Positions 27,953 to 36,426 of a DNA stretch of 64,000 bases are shown here, piece by piece. The notes under the pieces are model-generated. The model was given only the letters and a program-made list of their open reading frames with translations, did not search any database and had not been told where the DNA came from. Source of the DNA: Clostridium saccharoperbutylacetonicum N1-4(HMT) (GTDB lineage: Bacteria > Bacillota > Clostridia > Clostridiales > Clostridiaceae). The DNA is taken from NCBI RefSeq assembly GCF_000340885.1, contig NC_020291.1, positions 689,001-753,000 on the forward strand, in the 5' to 3' direction. The position numbers and the translations under genes are program-made. The stretch's first letter is position 1. Every line of letters starts with the position of its first letter.

Positions 27953-30130
27953 ATGAATTCGATTGAAGAGAGAATTGCAAAGGAATTAGAAATAAAATTG
28001 GGGCAAGTCCAAAATGTTATTGGACTTTTAGATGATGGCAATACAGTTCCGTTTATTTCTAGATATAGAAAGGAAGCTACGGGAGGACTTTCAGATGAAG
28101 TTTTAAGAAAATTATCTGAGAGACTTACTTATTTAAGAAATTTAGAAGAAAGAAAAGCAGATGTAACTAGACTTATACAAGAACAGGAAAAGTTTACAGA
28201 TGAGATAGGAAAAGCTTTAGAAAATGCAACAACTTTGACAGAAGTTGAAGATATTTATAGACCGTTTAAGCCTAAAAAGAGAACTAAAGCAACAATAGCT
28301 ACAGAAAAAGGATTAAAGCCTTTAGCAGAGTTGATTTTAGAAGGTAAATTTAAAGGCGATTTAGGTGAAGAAGCAACTCAATATATAAGTGAAGAAAAAG
28401 GAGTAGTAACTAGTGAGGAAGCTATTCAAGGAGCTTTAGATATAATAGCAGAAACTATATCAGATGAAGCTAAATATAGAAAATATATAAGAGAGTTCGT
28501 TATAAGAGAAGGTAATATTGAGTCAAAGGGAAGCTCTGAAGAACCAACTCCTTATGAAATGTATTATGAATATTCTGAAGCAGTAAATAAAATACCACCT
28601 CATAGAATATTAGCAATTAACAGAGGTGAAAAGGAAAAAATCCTAAGTGTTAAAATAACTGCTAATGAAGATAAGATAATTCAATATCTAGAAAATCAAA
28701 TTTTAAAAGGTAATGAAATTTTAGATGAAAAGTTAAAACTTGCAATAAAAGATTCATATAAGAGATTGATATATCCATCAATAGAAAGAGAAATAAGAAG
28801 TGAATTAACTGATATTGGTGAAGAGGGTGCTATTAAGATTTTTAAAGAAAATTTAAAAGCATTATTATTACAAGCTCCAATAAAAGGTAAAGTAGTTATG
28901 GGTTACGATCCAGGTTTTAGAACAGGATGTAAGATAGCAATACTAGATGCAACAGGAAAGTTCTTAGAAAATACAGCAGTATATCCAACAGTACCTAAAA
29001 GGGATATTGAAGGAACAAAGAAAACTTTAAAGGCACTTATTGCTAAACATAATGTTGATGTTATATCTCTTGGAAATGGAACTGCATCAAGAGAATCAGA
29101 AGAAGTTATAGCTGAAATGCTTACTGAAATAAAAAATGAGACAGGTAAAGAACTTGCATATGTAATAGTCTCAGAAGCAGGAGCATCTGTTTATTCAGCA
29201 TCAGAACTTGCAACTAAGGAATATCCTGATTTAGATGTTACAGTAAGAGGTGCAATTTCAATAGGAAGAAGACTTCAAGATCCACTTGCTGAATTAGTAA
29301 AAATAGATCCTAAAGCAATAGGAGTAGGACAATATCAACATGACGTTACTCCTAAGAAATTAGAGGAATCTTTAGCAGGGGTAGTAGAAGATTCAGTTAA
29401 TACAGTTGGAGTTGACTTAAATATAGCAACACCATCACTTTTAACACATATTTCAGGTATAAATGCAGCTATTGCTAAGAACATTGTTGATTATAGAGAA
29501 GAAGCAGGACGCTTTACTTCAAGAAAAGAATTACTAAAGGTTAAGAGATTAGGGCAAAAAGCTTATGAACAATGTGCAGGGTTCTTAAGAGTTGATGATA
29601 GCAAAGAACCTTTAGACAATACTTCTGTTCATCCAGAATCGTATGATATAGCTAAAAAGTTAATAGAAGTTTTAGGCTACAATAAAGAAGATCTCAAGAA
29701 CAATAAACTAGGTGATATTGATGAAAGAGCAGAAGCTAAAGGCTTAAAGAATTTAAGCGAAACTCTAGAAGTTGGTGAGCTTACTTTAAAGGATATAATA
29801 AAGGAGATAAAGAAGCCAGGTAGAGATCCAAGAGAAGAAATGCCAAAACCAATTCTTAAAACTGGAATTGTTGAACTTAAAGATTTAAAACCAGGCATGG
29901 TTTTAGCTGGAACTGTTAGAAATGTATCAGACTTTGGTGCATTTGTAGATATTGGAGTTCACCAAGATGGATTAGTTCATAAAAGCCAAATGGCAAATAG
30001 ATTTGTAAAGCATCCTTTAGATATTGTTAAGGTTGGAGACATAGTAAAGGTAGCTATCTTGGAAGTTGATGAAAAGAGAAAGAGAATATCATTAACAATG
30101 AAAGATGTGGACGAATCAGTGGAAGTATAA
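27953..30130 (+). CDS. tex: Tex-family RNA-binding transcription accessory protein
   Basis: Tex is a conserved cytoplasmic nucleic-acid-binding protein thought to act at stalled transcription. The 725 residues show the N-terminal Tex helical domain (with VPFISRYRKEATGGLSDE), a YqgF/RNase H-like domain beginning near VMGYDPGFRTGCKIAILD (residues about 315-332), a helix-hairpin-helix region (PSLLTHISGINAAIAKNIV, then SRKELLKVKRLGQKAYEQCA) and a C-terminal S1 RNA-binding domain (about 645-720). Domain order and length match the family. The RBS AGGAGGAA precedes ATG 27953. Confidence 0.97.
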   Translation: MNSIEERIAKELEIKLGQVQNVIGLLDDGNTVPFISRYRKEATGGLSDEVLRKLSERLTYLRNLEERKADVTRLIQEQEKFTDEIGKALENATTLTEVEDIYRPFKPKKRTKATIATEKGLKPLAELILEGKFKGDLGEEATQYISEEKGVVTSEEAIQGALDIIAETISDEAKYRKYIREFVIREGNIESKGSSEEPTPYEMYYEYSEAVNKIPPHRILAINRGEKEKILSVKITANEDKIIQYLENQILKGNEILDEKLKLAIKDSYKRLIYPSIEREIRSELTDIGEEGAIKIFKENLKALLLQAPIKGKVVMGYDPGFRTGCKIAILDATGKFLENTAVYPTVPKRDIEGTKKTLKALIAKHNVDVISLGNGTASRESEEVIAEMLTEIKNETGKELAYVIVSEAGASVYSASELATKEYPDLDVTVRGAISIGRRLQDPLAELVKIDPKAIGVGQYQHDVTPKKLEESLAGVVEDSVNTVGVDLNIATPSLLTHISGINAAIAKNIVDYREEAGRFTSRKELLKVKRLGQKAYEQCAGFLRVDDSKEPLDNTSVHPESYDIAKKLIEVLGYNKEDLKNNKLGDIDERAEAKGLKNLSETLEVGELTLKDIIKEIKKPGRDPREEMPKPILKTGIVELKDLKPGMVLAGTVRNVSDFGAFVDIGVHQDGLVHKSQMANRFVKHPLDIVKVGDIVKVAILEVDEKRKRISLTMKDVDESVEV

Positions 30131-30183
30131 ATAATTAAAAAACATGGCCACTAATAAAATTTAAAAAACGAAAAATATACAAT

Positions 30184-30222
30184 AAAAAGTACCATAATTA
30201 AAATCTTTATGGTACTTTTTAT
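30184..30222. terminator. Bidirectional terminator between tex and a convergent gene
   Basis: AAAAAGTACCATAA pairs with TTATGGTACTTTTT across a 9-base loop, with A and T runs on both sides. Confidence 0.9.
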
Positions 30223-30248
30223 ACGTGCTATTTTTGGTTTACTGAAGT

Positions 30249-30665
30249 TTATAGTGGTGAGTTTGTTATTATAGTACCATCTTCTGCTCTAACAGCTTCA
30301 CCTGCTGAAAGTAGGTAATCAGCGTACTTGGGATTAAGCTTCATATATAAACTTTTTGATTCAGGATTTTCTTTTGCCATAGTTATAGCAAATTTTAGAT
30401 TTTCTCTGATTTTTCTTTCGAAATCAGTTTTACCAATTTTGTCAGCAAGCTTTTCAAGAAATTTTCCAAGTGTTAGTGAAATGACAGTAATTACACCTGC
30501 TATTATAAGATCTCTAATGTTTTTTTGACTATGTTGTATAGCAATAAAAATAAAACCAATAATAAAAGCTGCTGCAGTAAATTTTAATAATCCGCTAAAA
30601 AAAGATATAACAGTTGCACGTAAGCTTCCTTTATATTTTTTGTAATGTAGGATATAGTAGTACAT
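30249..30665 (-). CDS. Two-helix membrane protein, function unknown
   Basis: The 138-residue product has two hydrophobic segments (about residues 16-46 and 53-71), followed by a charged cytoplasmic tail with LEKLADKIGKTDFERKIREN and a C-terminal PKYADYLLSAGEAVRAEDGT. I do not recognise the family. The RBS AAAGGAGTTG (30673-30682 on the minus strand) supports the start at 30665. It is convergent with tex and transcribed alone. Confidence 0.65.
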   Translation of the reverse strand: MYYYILHYKKYKGSLRATVISFFSGLLKFTAAAFIIGFIFIAIQHSQKNIRDLIIAGVITVISLTLGKFLEKLADKIGKTDFERKIRENLKFAITMAKENPESKSLYMKLNPKYADYLLSAGEAVRAEDGTIITNSPL

Positions 30666-30926
30666 GAATGATTCAACTCCTTTAAATTGGATAATTAGTA
30701 TAAATTCTAATAATTAATTAAAATTTTTCACATTCCAATAAAGAATAATTTACATTAATTGAATTATTATGTCAATAGGGGGAATTAAATGAAGAAATTT
30801 GAAATATATTAATTTATTTCTTAAACATGCATATCTAGAAAGAGTAACTTTAAGATAAAAGTATGGTATATTAATATAAACTAAGTAGTTAATCAGTATA
30901 CTACTAAATATAGGAGGAAAGAAAAA

Positions 30927-31889
30927 ATGATTAAATGGGGAATTATTGGACTTGGAAATATAGCTCAACGTTTTGCAAAAAGTTTATCTTATTCAAATGA
31001 AGGAAAATTATATGCAATTGCATCCAGAACAAAGGAAAAATGTGATGCATTTCAGGAAAGATATAGATGTGAAAAAATTTATGAAGATTATGAAGAATTA
31101 TTAAAAGATGAAGAAATAGATTCAGTTTATATTGCTCTTCCTCATGGATTTCATAAATATTGGTCAATTGAGGCTTTGAAGCATAATAAAGCAGTATTAT
31201 GCGAAAAGCCTGTAGGTCTAAATGCAGGAGAAATGGAAGAAATAAAAAATGCTGCGTTGCTTAACAATACTTTTTTTATGGAAGCAATGAAAACAAGGTT
31301 TATCCAACTAATTCATGAAATTAAGAAAATAATTAAAAATAAAGAAATTGGAGAAATAGAAAGTATTGAAGCTAATTTTTGCAGCCATGTAAAAGAAATT
31401 AAAGAAGGTTCTTATTTGTTAGATAAAAATCAAGGTGGAGCATTATTAGATGTTGGGATTTATCCCTTATCATTTGTTATAGATATGATTGATTCAGAAG
31501 TAAAGAAAGTCAATGCTAATATGGAAATAAATGAAGCAGGAGTAGATTCTTATTTTAAAGCAATATTAACTTTTGAAAATGGAGTCATAGGAATTATAGA
31601 AGGCGCTTTTGATCGAGACAAAGAGAGGACAGCTATTATTAAAGGAACAAAAGGCTACATAGAAATTCCGATATATAATAGACCTAGTATAGCTAAAATC
31701 TATATAAATGGTGAGGAACCATACACAATTGAAGAAGAATTAGAATTTGATGATATGTATGCAGAAATTAAAGAAGTTCATAAATGCTTGAAAGCTTCAA
31801 GGTTGCAAAGTGAGTATATGTCATTAGATGAGTCACTTAGGGTTATGAAAGTTTTAGATGAAGTTAAGAAAGCTTCAAACTTTAATTAG
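30927..31889 (+). CDS. Gfo/Idh/MocA-family NAD(P)-dependent oxidoreductase
   Basis: The 320-residue product has an N-terminal Rossmann fold (WGIIGLGNIAQRFAKSL, residues 4-20), the family motif EKPVGLNAGEM near residues 94-104, and the C-terminal dimerisation/substrate domain with GGALLDVGIYPLSFVIDMI near 171-189. Members oxidise or reduce sugars, inositols or dihydrodiols. The Lys of EKP is present, so it is likely active, but the substrate cannot be read from sequence. The RBS AGGAGGAAAG precedes ATG 30927. The DMT transporter gene follows after 85 bases. Confidence 0.93.
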   Translation: MIKWGIIGLGNIAQRFAKSLSYSNEGKLYAIASRTKEKCDAFQERYRCEKIYEDYEELLKDEEIDSVYIALPHGFHKYWSIEALKHNKAVLCEKPVGLNAGEMEEIKNAALLNNTFFMEAMKTRFIQLIHEIKKIIKNKEIGEIESIEANFCSHVKEIKEGSYLLDKNQGGALLDVGIYPLSFVIDMIDSEVKKVNANMEINEAGVDSYFKAILTFENGVIGIIEGAFDRDKERTAIIKGTKGYIEIPIYNRPSIAKIYINGEEPYTIEEELEFDDMYAEIKEVHKCLKASRLQSEYMSLDESLRVMKVLDEVKKASNFN

Positions 31890-31974
31890 ATATTAATATT
31901 TTAAATGTGGTAACTTTAGATTTTTTCGACTACAACAGATAAGAAAGAATTTTATATTAAGAAGGTATTAAAAG

Positions 31975-32919
31975 ATGGATAAAACAAAATTTTATACAAA
32001 CAGAAAAAACATAGTGTTTCTAGCGGCTTTATGCTGCTTATTATGGGGGAGTGCCTATCCTGCAATTAAGGTGGGATATGAATTGTTTAATGTAAATGAT
32101 GTGGGAAGTAAATTAGTTTTTGCAGGATATAGATTTACTCTTGCGGGCATATTTATAATACTATTAGAGATGATTAGAAGAAAAAGCATAATAAGTTTTA
32201 CTAAAAAGCAATTTGGGCAGATAACTTTACTTGGAGTAACCCAGACTACTTTGCAATACATATTTTTCTATGTAGGACTATCATATACTACAGGTGTAAG
32301 AGGATCTATTATAAATGGAACAGGTACATTTATAAGTATTATATTAGCTCATTTTATTTATAAAAATGATAAGCTTAATTTTAATAAAATAGCAGGATGC
32401 ATCATAGGATTTTTAGGTGTAATTATAGTTAATTTAAATGGACAATCTTTAGGGGGGAGTTCGTTTACCTTTAAAGGTGAAGGGTTTGTAATGATAGCAG
32501 CAATAATCTTTGCAGGATCAGCTATATATGGTAAAAGAGTAACTCAAGATCAGGAGCCTGCAGTAGTTACTGGCTTTCAACTATTTATAGGAGGAATCAT
32601 ATTAACAATTTTAGGATTTACCTTGGGAGGTGGTTTAGAAGGTTTTACAATAAAATCCACTGTACTTTTAATTTATATGGCATTATTATCATCAGTGGCA
32701 TTTGCAGTATGGACTGAACTTCTAAAATATAACAAGGTTGGAATTATATCAGTATTTAATTTTTTAGTTCCTATATTTGGTACATTACTTTCAGCTATTT
32801 TTTTAGGAGAAAATATATTTGATATAAAAATCTTAATAGCATTAATACTTGTTTGTTATGGTATATTTTTAGTTTATAAAGTGAAAAAAGAACCACACAA
32901 GGAAGTTGCCACTTATTAG
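31975..32919 (+). CDS. EamA/DMT-family transporter
   Basis: The 314-residue protein has about ten transmembrane helices in two EamA halves (roughly residues 13-150 and 163-303), as in drug/metabolite transporters. LLWGSAYPAIKVGYELF at the first helix and GFLGVIIVNLNG at the end of the first half are typical. The substrate is unknown. The start follows AGAAGG by a short spacer. It may be cotranscribed with the oxidoreductase 85 bases upstream, since no terminator is evident between them. Confidence 0.92.
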   Translation: MDKTKFYTNRKNIVFLAALCCLLWGSAYPAIKVGYELFNVNDVGSKLVFAGYRFTLAGIFIILLEMIRRKSIISFTKKQFGQITLLGVTQTTLQYIFFYVGLSYTTGVRGSIINGTGTFISIILAHFIYKNDKLNFNKIAGCIIGFLGVIIVNLNGQSLGGSSFTFKGEGFVMIAAIIFAGSAIYGKRVTQDQEPAVVTGFQLFIGGIILTILGFTLGGGLEGFTIKSTVLLIYMALLSSVAFAVWTELLKYNKVGIISVFNFLVPIFGTLLSAIFLGENIFDIKILIALILVCYGIFLVYKVKKEPHKEVATY

Positions 32920-33122
32920 ATGAATATGTATACGCTTTACATGTATATTTTTAAAGCTTAAACTGTTTGAATTATTAATTGGAATATTGTACACTTACAA
33001 TTACATTAATATGAAATTTAATAAATAATGATTTCAATAAAACAAATAAGTTAGATGTAAGTAATTTGTAATTAAAATATTTTGTATAAAGTATTTTTAA
33101 TTATGTGAAGTAAAGGAGAGTT

Positions 33123-33776
33123 ATGAAAGTAATATCAAGTCTAGTTATTAGAATAACATTAGGTTTTTTCTTATGTGCATGTGGAACGGTATTGGCTCTA
33201 AATTCAAATTTAGGATTGAGTCCATGGGATGTATTCCATCAAGGATTAACAAAGATTAGTAGCGTAACTATGGGACAAGCGAGTATTATAGTTGGAGTAA
33301 TTATAGTAATAATTACAAGTATTCTTGGATTAAAGGTTGGATTGGGAACAATAGCTAATATGATAGTAATTGGGTGTTTTATAGATCTAATAATTTATGC
33401 AAAAATTATTCCAGTGTGTAATAATTTATTTTCAGGTATAATTATGATGATTGGAAGTTTGTTTGCATCAGCTATAGGAAGCTATTTATATATAGGCTGT
33501 GAAATGGGATGTGGACCTAGAGATGGTCTCATGATTGCATTAGTTAAGATAACAGGTAAACCAATAGGTATAATTAGATTCTTTATAGAAATGGGAGCCT
33601 TAATTATAGGTTGGATTTTAGGTGGATTTGTTGGAGTAGGAACATTAATTACCGCATTTGGTATAGGATATTGTGTTCAACTAATTTATAAAATATTCAA
33701 ATCTGATGTAAAGTTATTGAAACATAGAAATATAAGAGAAGGCCTTAAGTTTGTGAATGAATGTATGACTAATTAA
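33123..33776 (+). CDS. YczE/YyaS-family integral membrane protein
   Basis: The 217-residue product has five or six membrane helices and the features of the YczE/YitT-like group: LALNSNLGLSPWDVFHQGLT near residues 23-42, and CGPRDGLMIALVKITGKPIG near residues 131-150. In Bacillus, YczE is linked to surfactin-type peptide production, but the family's transport activity is undefined. The RBS AAAGGAGAG precedes ATG 33123. It appears monocistronic. Confidence 0.88.
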   Translation: MKVISSLVIRITLGFFLCACGTVLALNSNLGLSPWDVFHQGLTKISSVTMGQASIIVGVIIVIITSILGLKVGLGTIANMIVIGCFIDLIIYAKIIPVCNNLFSGIIMMIGSLFASAIGSYLYIGCEMGCGPRDGLMIALVKITGKPIGIIRFFIEMGALIIGWILGGFVGVGTLITAFGIGYCVQLIYKIFKSDVKLLKHRNIREGLKFVNECMTN

Positions 33777-34064
33777 TTTATACTGAATATTTAAATATAT
33801 ATGTTTTAAAAAGAATCATTCAATAAGATATAAAGATTTCCAAAGGAAATCAACATTCATTTAACATTGATAAATTCAATATATAAGCTTAACATAAACA
33901 TTGATTAGAATTTTATTGATATTTCGAAAAAATTAAAATACTAAACAATTACAGTCATATAAAAAGTATTATAATCGAAAAATATGACATAATTTGAGGT
34001 GTAGATTAATTGAAAGAATTACTTATATAGAGTATTATATAGTTTGAAATAATAAGATAGTGTG

Positions 34065-34105
34065 AAGTATCTAATTAGGAATGTGAGGATTCCTTTGGGA
34101 TGCTT
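34065..34105 (+). promoter_or_regulatory. Structured 5' leader hairpin
   Basis: AAGTATCT (34065-34072) pairs with GGATGCTT (34098-34105) and encloses AGGAAT (34077-34082) / ATTCCT (34089-34094). It ends 11 bases before the RBS GGAGG (34116-34120) of the next gene. The remainder of the 350-base gap (33777-34064) shows only AT-rich sequence. Confidence 0.5.
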
Positions 34106-34126
34106 GCATAAAAACGGAGGAATTAA

Positions 34127-34432
34127 ATGATAGTAAAATGTATCGATAATAATCTTTGCTCAACATTAACTCTAAATAAGGAATACCTAGTTATTGAAGA
34201 AGCACCTGAATATTATGTAATTATTGATGATACGAGGGACGAAACAACTTGCAGAAAAACAAGATTTGTAGTAGTTGAAGATGGTGGCGTAACTAAAAAG
34301 GCAAAAGCAACTATCACAGAATTGAATTATCAATTAGAAAATGAATTTAAAGATATAAGACAATTTGAAATTAGAAAAAATTCAAAAGGTGAAATTAAAG
34401 AAATAGCTATAAAGTTTAAATATAATGCTTAA
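34127..34432 (+). CDS. Small soluble protein, function unknown
   Basis: The 101-residue protein has no membrane segment. The first 45 residues (with LTLNKEYLVIEEAPEYYVII) look like a small beta-barrel of the kind seen in SH3-like domains of phage and plasmid proteins, and the C-terminal half is charged. I do not recognise a family. It has a strong RBS (ACGGAGGAATT) and a structured leader hairpin, and a hairpin terminator follows, so it is a single-gene unit that may be regulated at the RNA level (inference). Confidence 0.65.
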   Translation: MIVKCIDNNLCSTLTLNKEYLVIEEAPEYYVIIDDTRDETTCRKTRFVVVEDGGVTKKAKATITELNYQLENEFKDIRQFEIRKNSKGEIKEIAIKFKYNA

Positions 34433-34483
34433 TATACTTTGAAAATGGACAGATTATAGATTACACTTAATTTTTATAATATA

Positions 34484-34576
34484 GCGTAAAGGTACTCTTT
34501 GTAGAAAAGTTGCAGAATTAATAGATAATATTATATTCTGTTAAGGACTACTACAGTAGAGTACCTTTTAAATTGT
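34484..34576. terminator. Complex hairpin terminator between convergent genes
   Basis: AAAGGTACTCT (near 34487) pairs with AGAGTACCTTT (near 34559), enclosing a smaller CAGAAT/ATTCTG stem; AAATT and TTTTAAATT flank it. It lies between the small gene and the convergent ROK gene. Confidence 0.7.
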
Positions 34577-34650
34577 AAATTTTTATATGAAATCATTTTG
34601 GAATTTCTTAAATTTAATAATATTAATCACAATTTTTGTATTAGTTAGAG

Positions 34651-35550
34651 CTACTTAACTGAATTAAAAGTTAAAAAATTATATAGAGCTCCAATTAAGT
34701 TTGCATCATTTTTAAATTTACATCTAACTACCTTTGGTTTTGGAACAAAGAATTCAAAGCCACTATGATGTTTATCAATATTTTTTTGTATATATTCAAT
34801 TAATATATCTTGACTGCTTATTCCACCACCAATTGCAAACACTTCAGGATCTAAAATACATTGTAAATTGAAAATTTGAATTGCTAACTTATATGTAAAA
34901 GCATCTAATACCTTAAGAATGTCTTCATCACCATTATTTGCATATTCAAATATTTTGTGACCGTCTAATTCTTCAGCAGGTATATTTTTCACTTTTGCAG
35001 CAGCACCTATTAGTCCCCTAGAACCATTTACTGATGCCCACCAATTGTCCTCATTTTCTGCATCATGGATGTTAGTGCGTATGAAACTAAACTCACCAGC
35101 GAAAAAATTGTTCCCTTTATGAACTTTTTTATTTCTTATGATTCCGCCACCAATTCCAGTTCCAAGAACTACAACAACCCCATCATTACAGTCTTTTAAA
35201 CTTCCATTCCAAACTTCGGCCAATGCAGCGCACTTACCATCATTTTCAATTGTAATTTTAGTAGGGCATCTTTCTTGAAGAATTTTTACAATTTCTTTGT
35301 CATTATTATAGGTTAAGGCACCTCCAGTATGAGCGTAACCTCTTTCGCTATCCAGGATACCAGGCATACTTATAGCTAAGCCTCCTATTTGGTCTTTGTA
35401 CTCATCATATATACTACCAATTACTTCTACAAAATTTTCGATTTTATCAAGAGGAGTTGGTTTACTTCCCTTTTCTATAAAATTAAACTCTTCACTCATA
35501 AGTGCATATTTGATAGAACTTCCACCAATATCTAAAACTAAATAGTTCAT
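34651..35550 (-). CDS. ROK-family sugar kinase-like protein
   Basis: The 299-residue product has the ROK/actin-like ATPase N-terminus LVLDIGGSSIKYALMSE, the phosphate-2 motif VVVLGTGIGGGIIRN near residues 126-140, and the adenosine motif VFAIGGGISS near 252-261. Family members phosphorylate glucose, fructose, N-acetylmannosamine or beta-glucosides. The Cys-rich zinc motif (CxCGxxGC) present in most ROK proteins is missing here; the region reads FFAGEFSFIRTNIHD, as in BglK-like beta-glucoside kinases. It has no HTH, so it is a kinase rather than a repressor. The RBS AAAGGAG lies 8 bases upstream on the minus strand. Confidence 0.88.
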   Translation of the reverse strand: MNYLVLDIGGSSIKYALMSEEFNFIEKGSKPTPLDKIENFVEVIGSIYDEYKDQIGGLAISMPGILDSERGYAHTGGALTYNNDKEIVKILQERCPTKITIENDGKCAALAEVWNGSLKDCNDGVVVVLGTGIGGGIIRNKKVHKGNNFFAGEFSFIRTNIHDAENEDNWWASVNGSRGLIGAAAKVKNIPAEELDGHKIFEYANNGDEDILKVLDAFTYKLAIQIFNLQCILDPEVFAIGGGISSQDILIEYIQKNIDKHHSGFEFFVPKPKVVRCKFKNDANLIGALYNFLTFNSVK

Positions 35551-35826
35551 GTTTTTACTCCTTTAAGCATATTTTATTTAAATTGATTAAATATTATATT
35601 GTTTACATAATTATAATAACTTACCAGAAAAACATTTTCAATAACGATATTACAATAATTAAATAGTAGATAGAGAATATATTTGTTAGAAATTCTAATT
35701 AAGGATGTTAATCCAGAAAATCTGCATTTGATATAATTATAAAATGAGTATTAACTTATAGAATAGGGAGCATATAAATATGTTCAGATATGTTGGAGAT
35801 ATAAGTACAATTTCTTTTGTTAGCAT

Positions 35827-36242
35827 ATGGATATCCAACGCGAGAATTAGATTTATGCAACAATTACCGAAATATGATACATTTATCTTCCACAGGACTA
35901 GTGAAATTTTCGCTGGAGGGTTCTAAATGGCGGCTTGTCATAATTTCAGCGTGTTCCAGATGTAAAATCCCCAAGGAGAAAGTTCATGTTTCCAAATATA
36001 AAAGCTCCAGAGAGAAAGTTCGTGTTTCCAAATATAAAATTTGGACACTTACTTTTTGGACATTCACTTTTAGACAAGCTGTAAATGAAACAAGCCCACA
36101 TTAATAACCTTCATCAGCTCAATTTCACATGCCTGCTTCCAGAAAAATGTATCTGATTTCTAGTGTAGTGTTACGATTATAATTTCTCAATAATACATAT
36201 ATATTACATTTATAAGTTGAATTATTAATTTGGATATCTATA
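35827..36242 (+). repeat. Folded MITE-like repeat, copy A (with internal insertion)
   Basis: Copy A of the four-member family. It begins ATGGATATCC and ends GGATATCTATATT. It shares with copies B and D the blocks CAACAATTACCGAAAT, GGACTAGTGAAATTTTCGCTG, TTTCAGCGTGTTCCAGATGT and CTCAATTTCACATGCCTGC. A 102-base second repeat sits at the apex (35971-36072). It lies in the 876-base gap between the ROK gene and the first chemoreceptor gene; the rest of that gap is AT-rich with a possible promoter near 35729-35745. Confidence 0.88.
35971..36072 (+). repeat. Second repeat family, nested in copy A
   Basis: It contains two direct copies of GAGAAAGTTCRTGTTTCCAA followed by ATATAAAA, then TTTGGACACTTACTTTTTGG and ACATTCACTTTT. 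A related single unit is at 63168-63238 and a fragment at 48131-48155. Confidence 0.75.
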
Positions 36243-36426
36243 TTAGTGATAGTTTACAAAATCTAAATAGTTCAATTTAAGTTATATGAAATGGTAATAT
36301 TATGTAGTATAATGTAGAAGTAGTAATTTTTTGCTGTTATATTTCATGGGTTTTCTTTATTTAGAAAATTATATAATTTTAATGCAAAAGAAAAAGGAAA
36401 GATATTGGAAGGGGAGTCATCTGTTT

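Noticed and set aside
35817..36104. 95-codon frame inside repeat copy A
   Set aside because: It exists only in this copy because of the nested insertion; the other copies do not keep the frame, so it is not a conserved protein.
36331..36426. N-terminal extension of the first chemoreceptor
   Set aside because: ATG 36331 has no RBS and would place 32 atypical residues before the membrane helix, whereas ATG 36427 follows GGAAGGGGAG.
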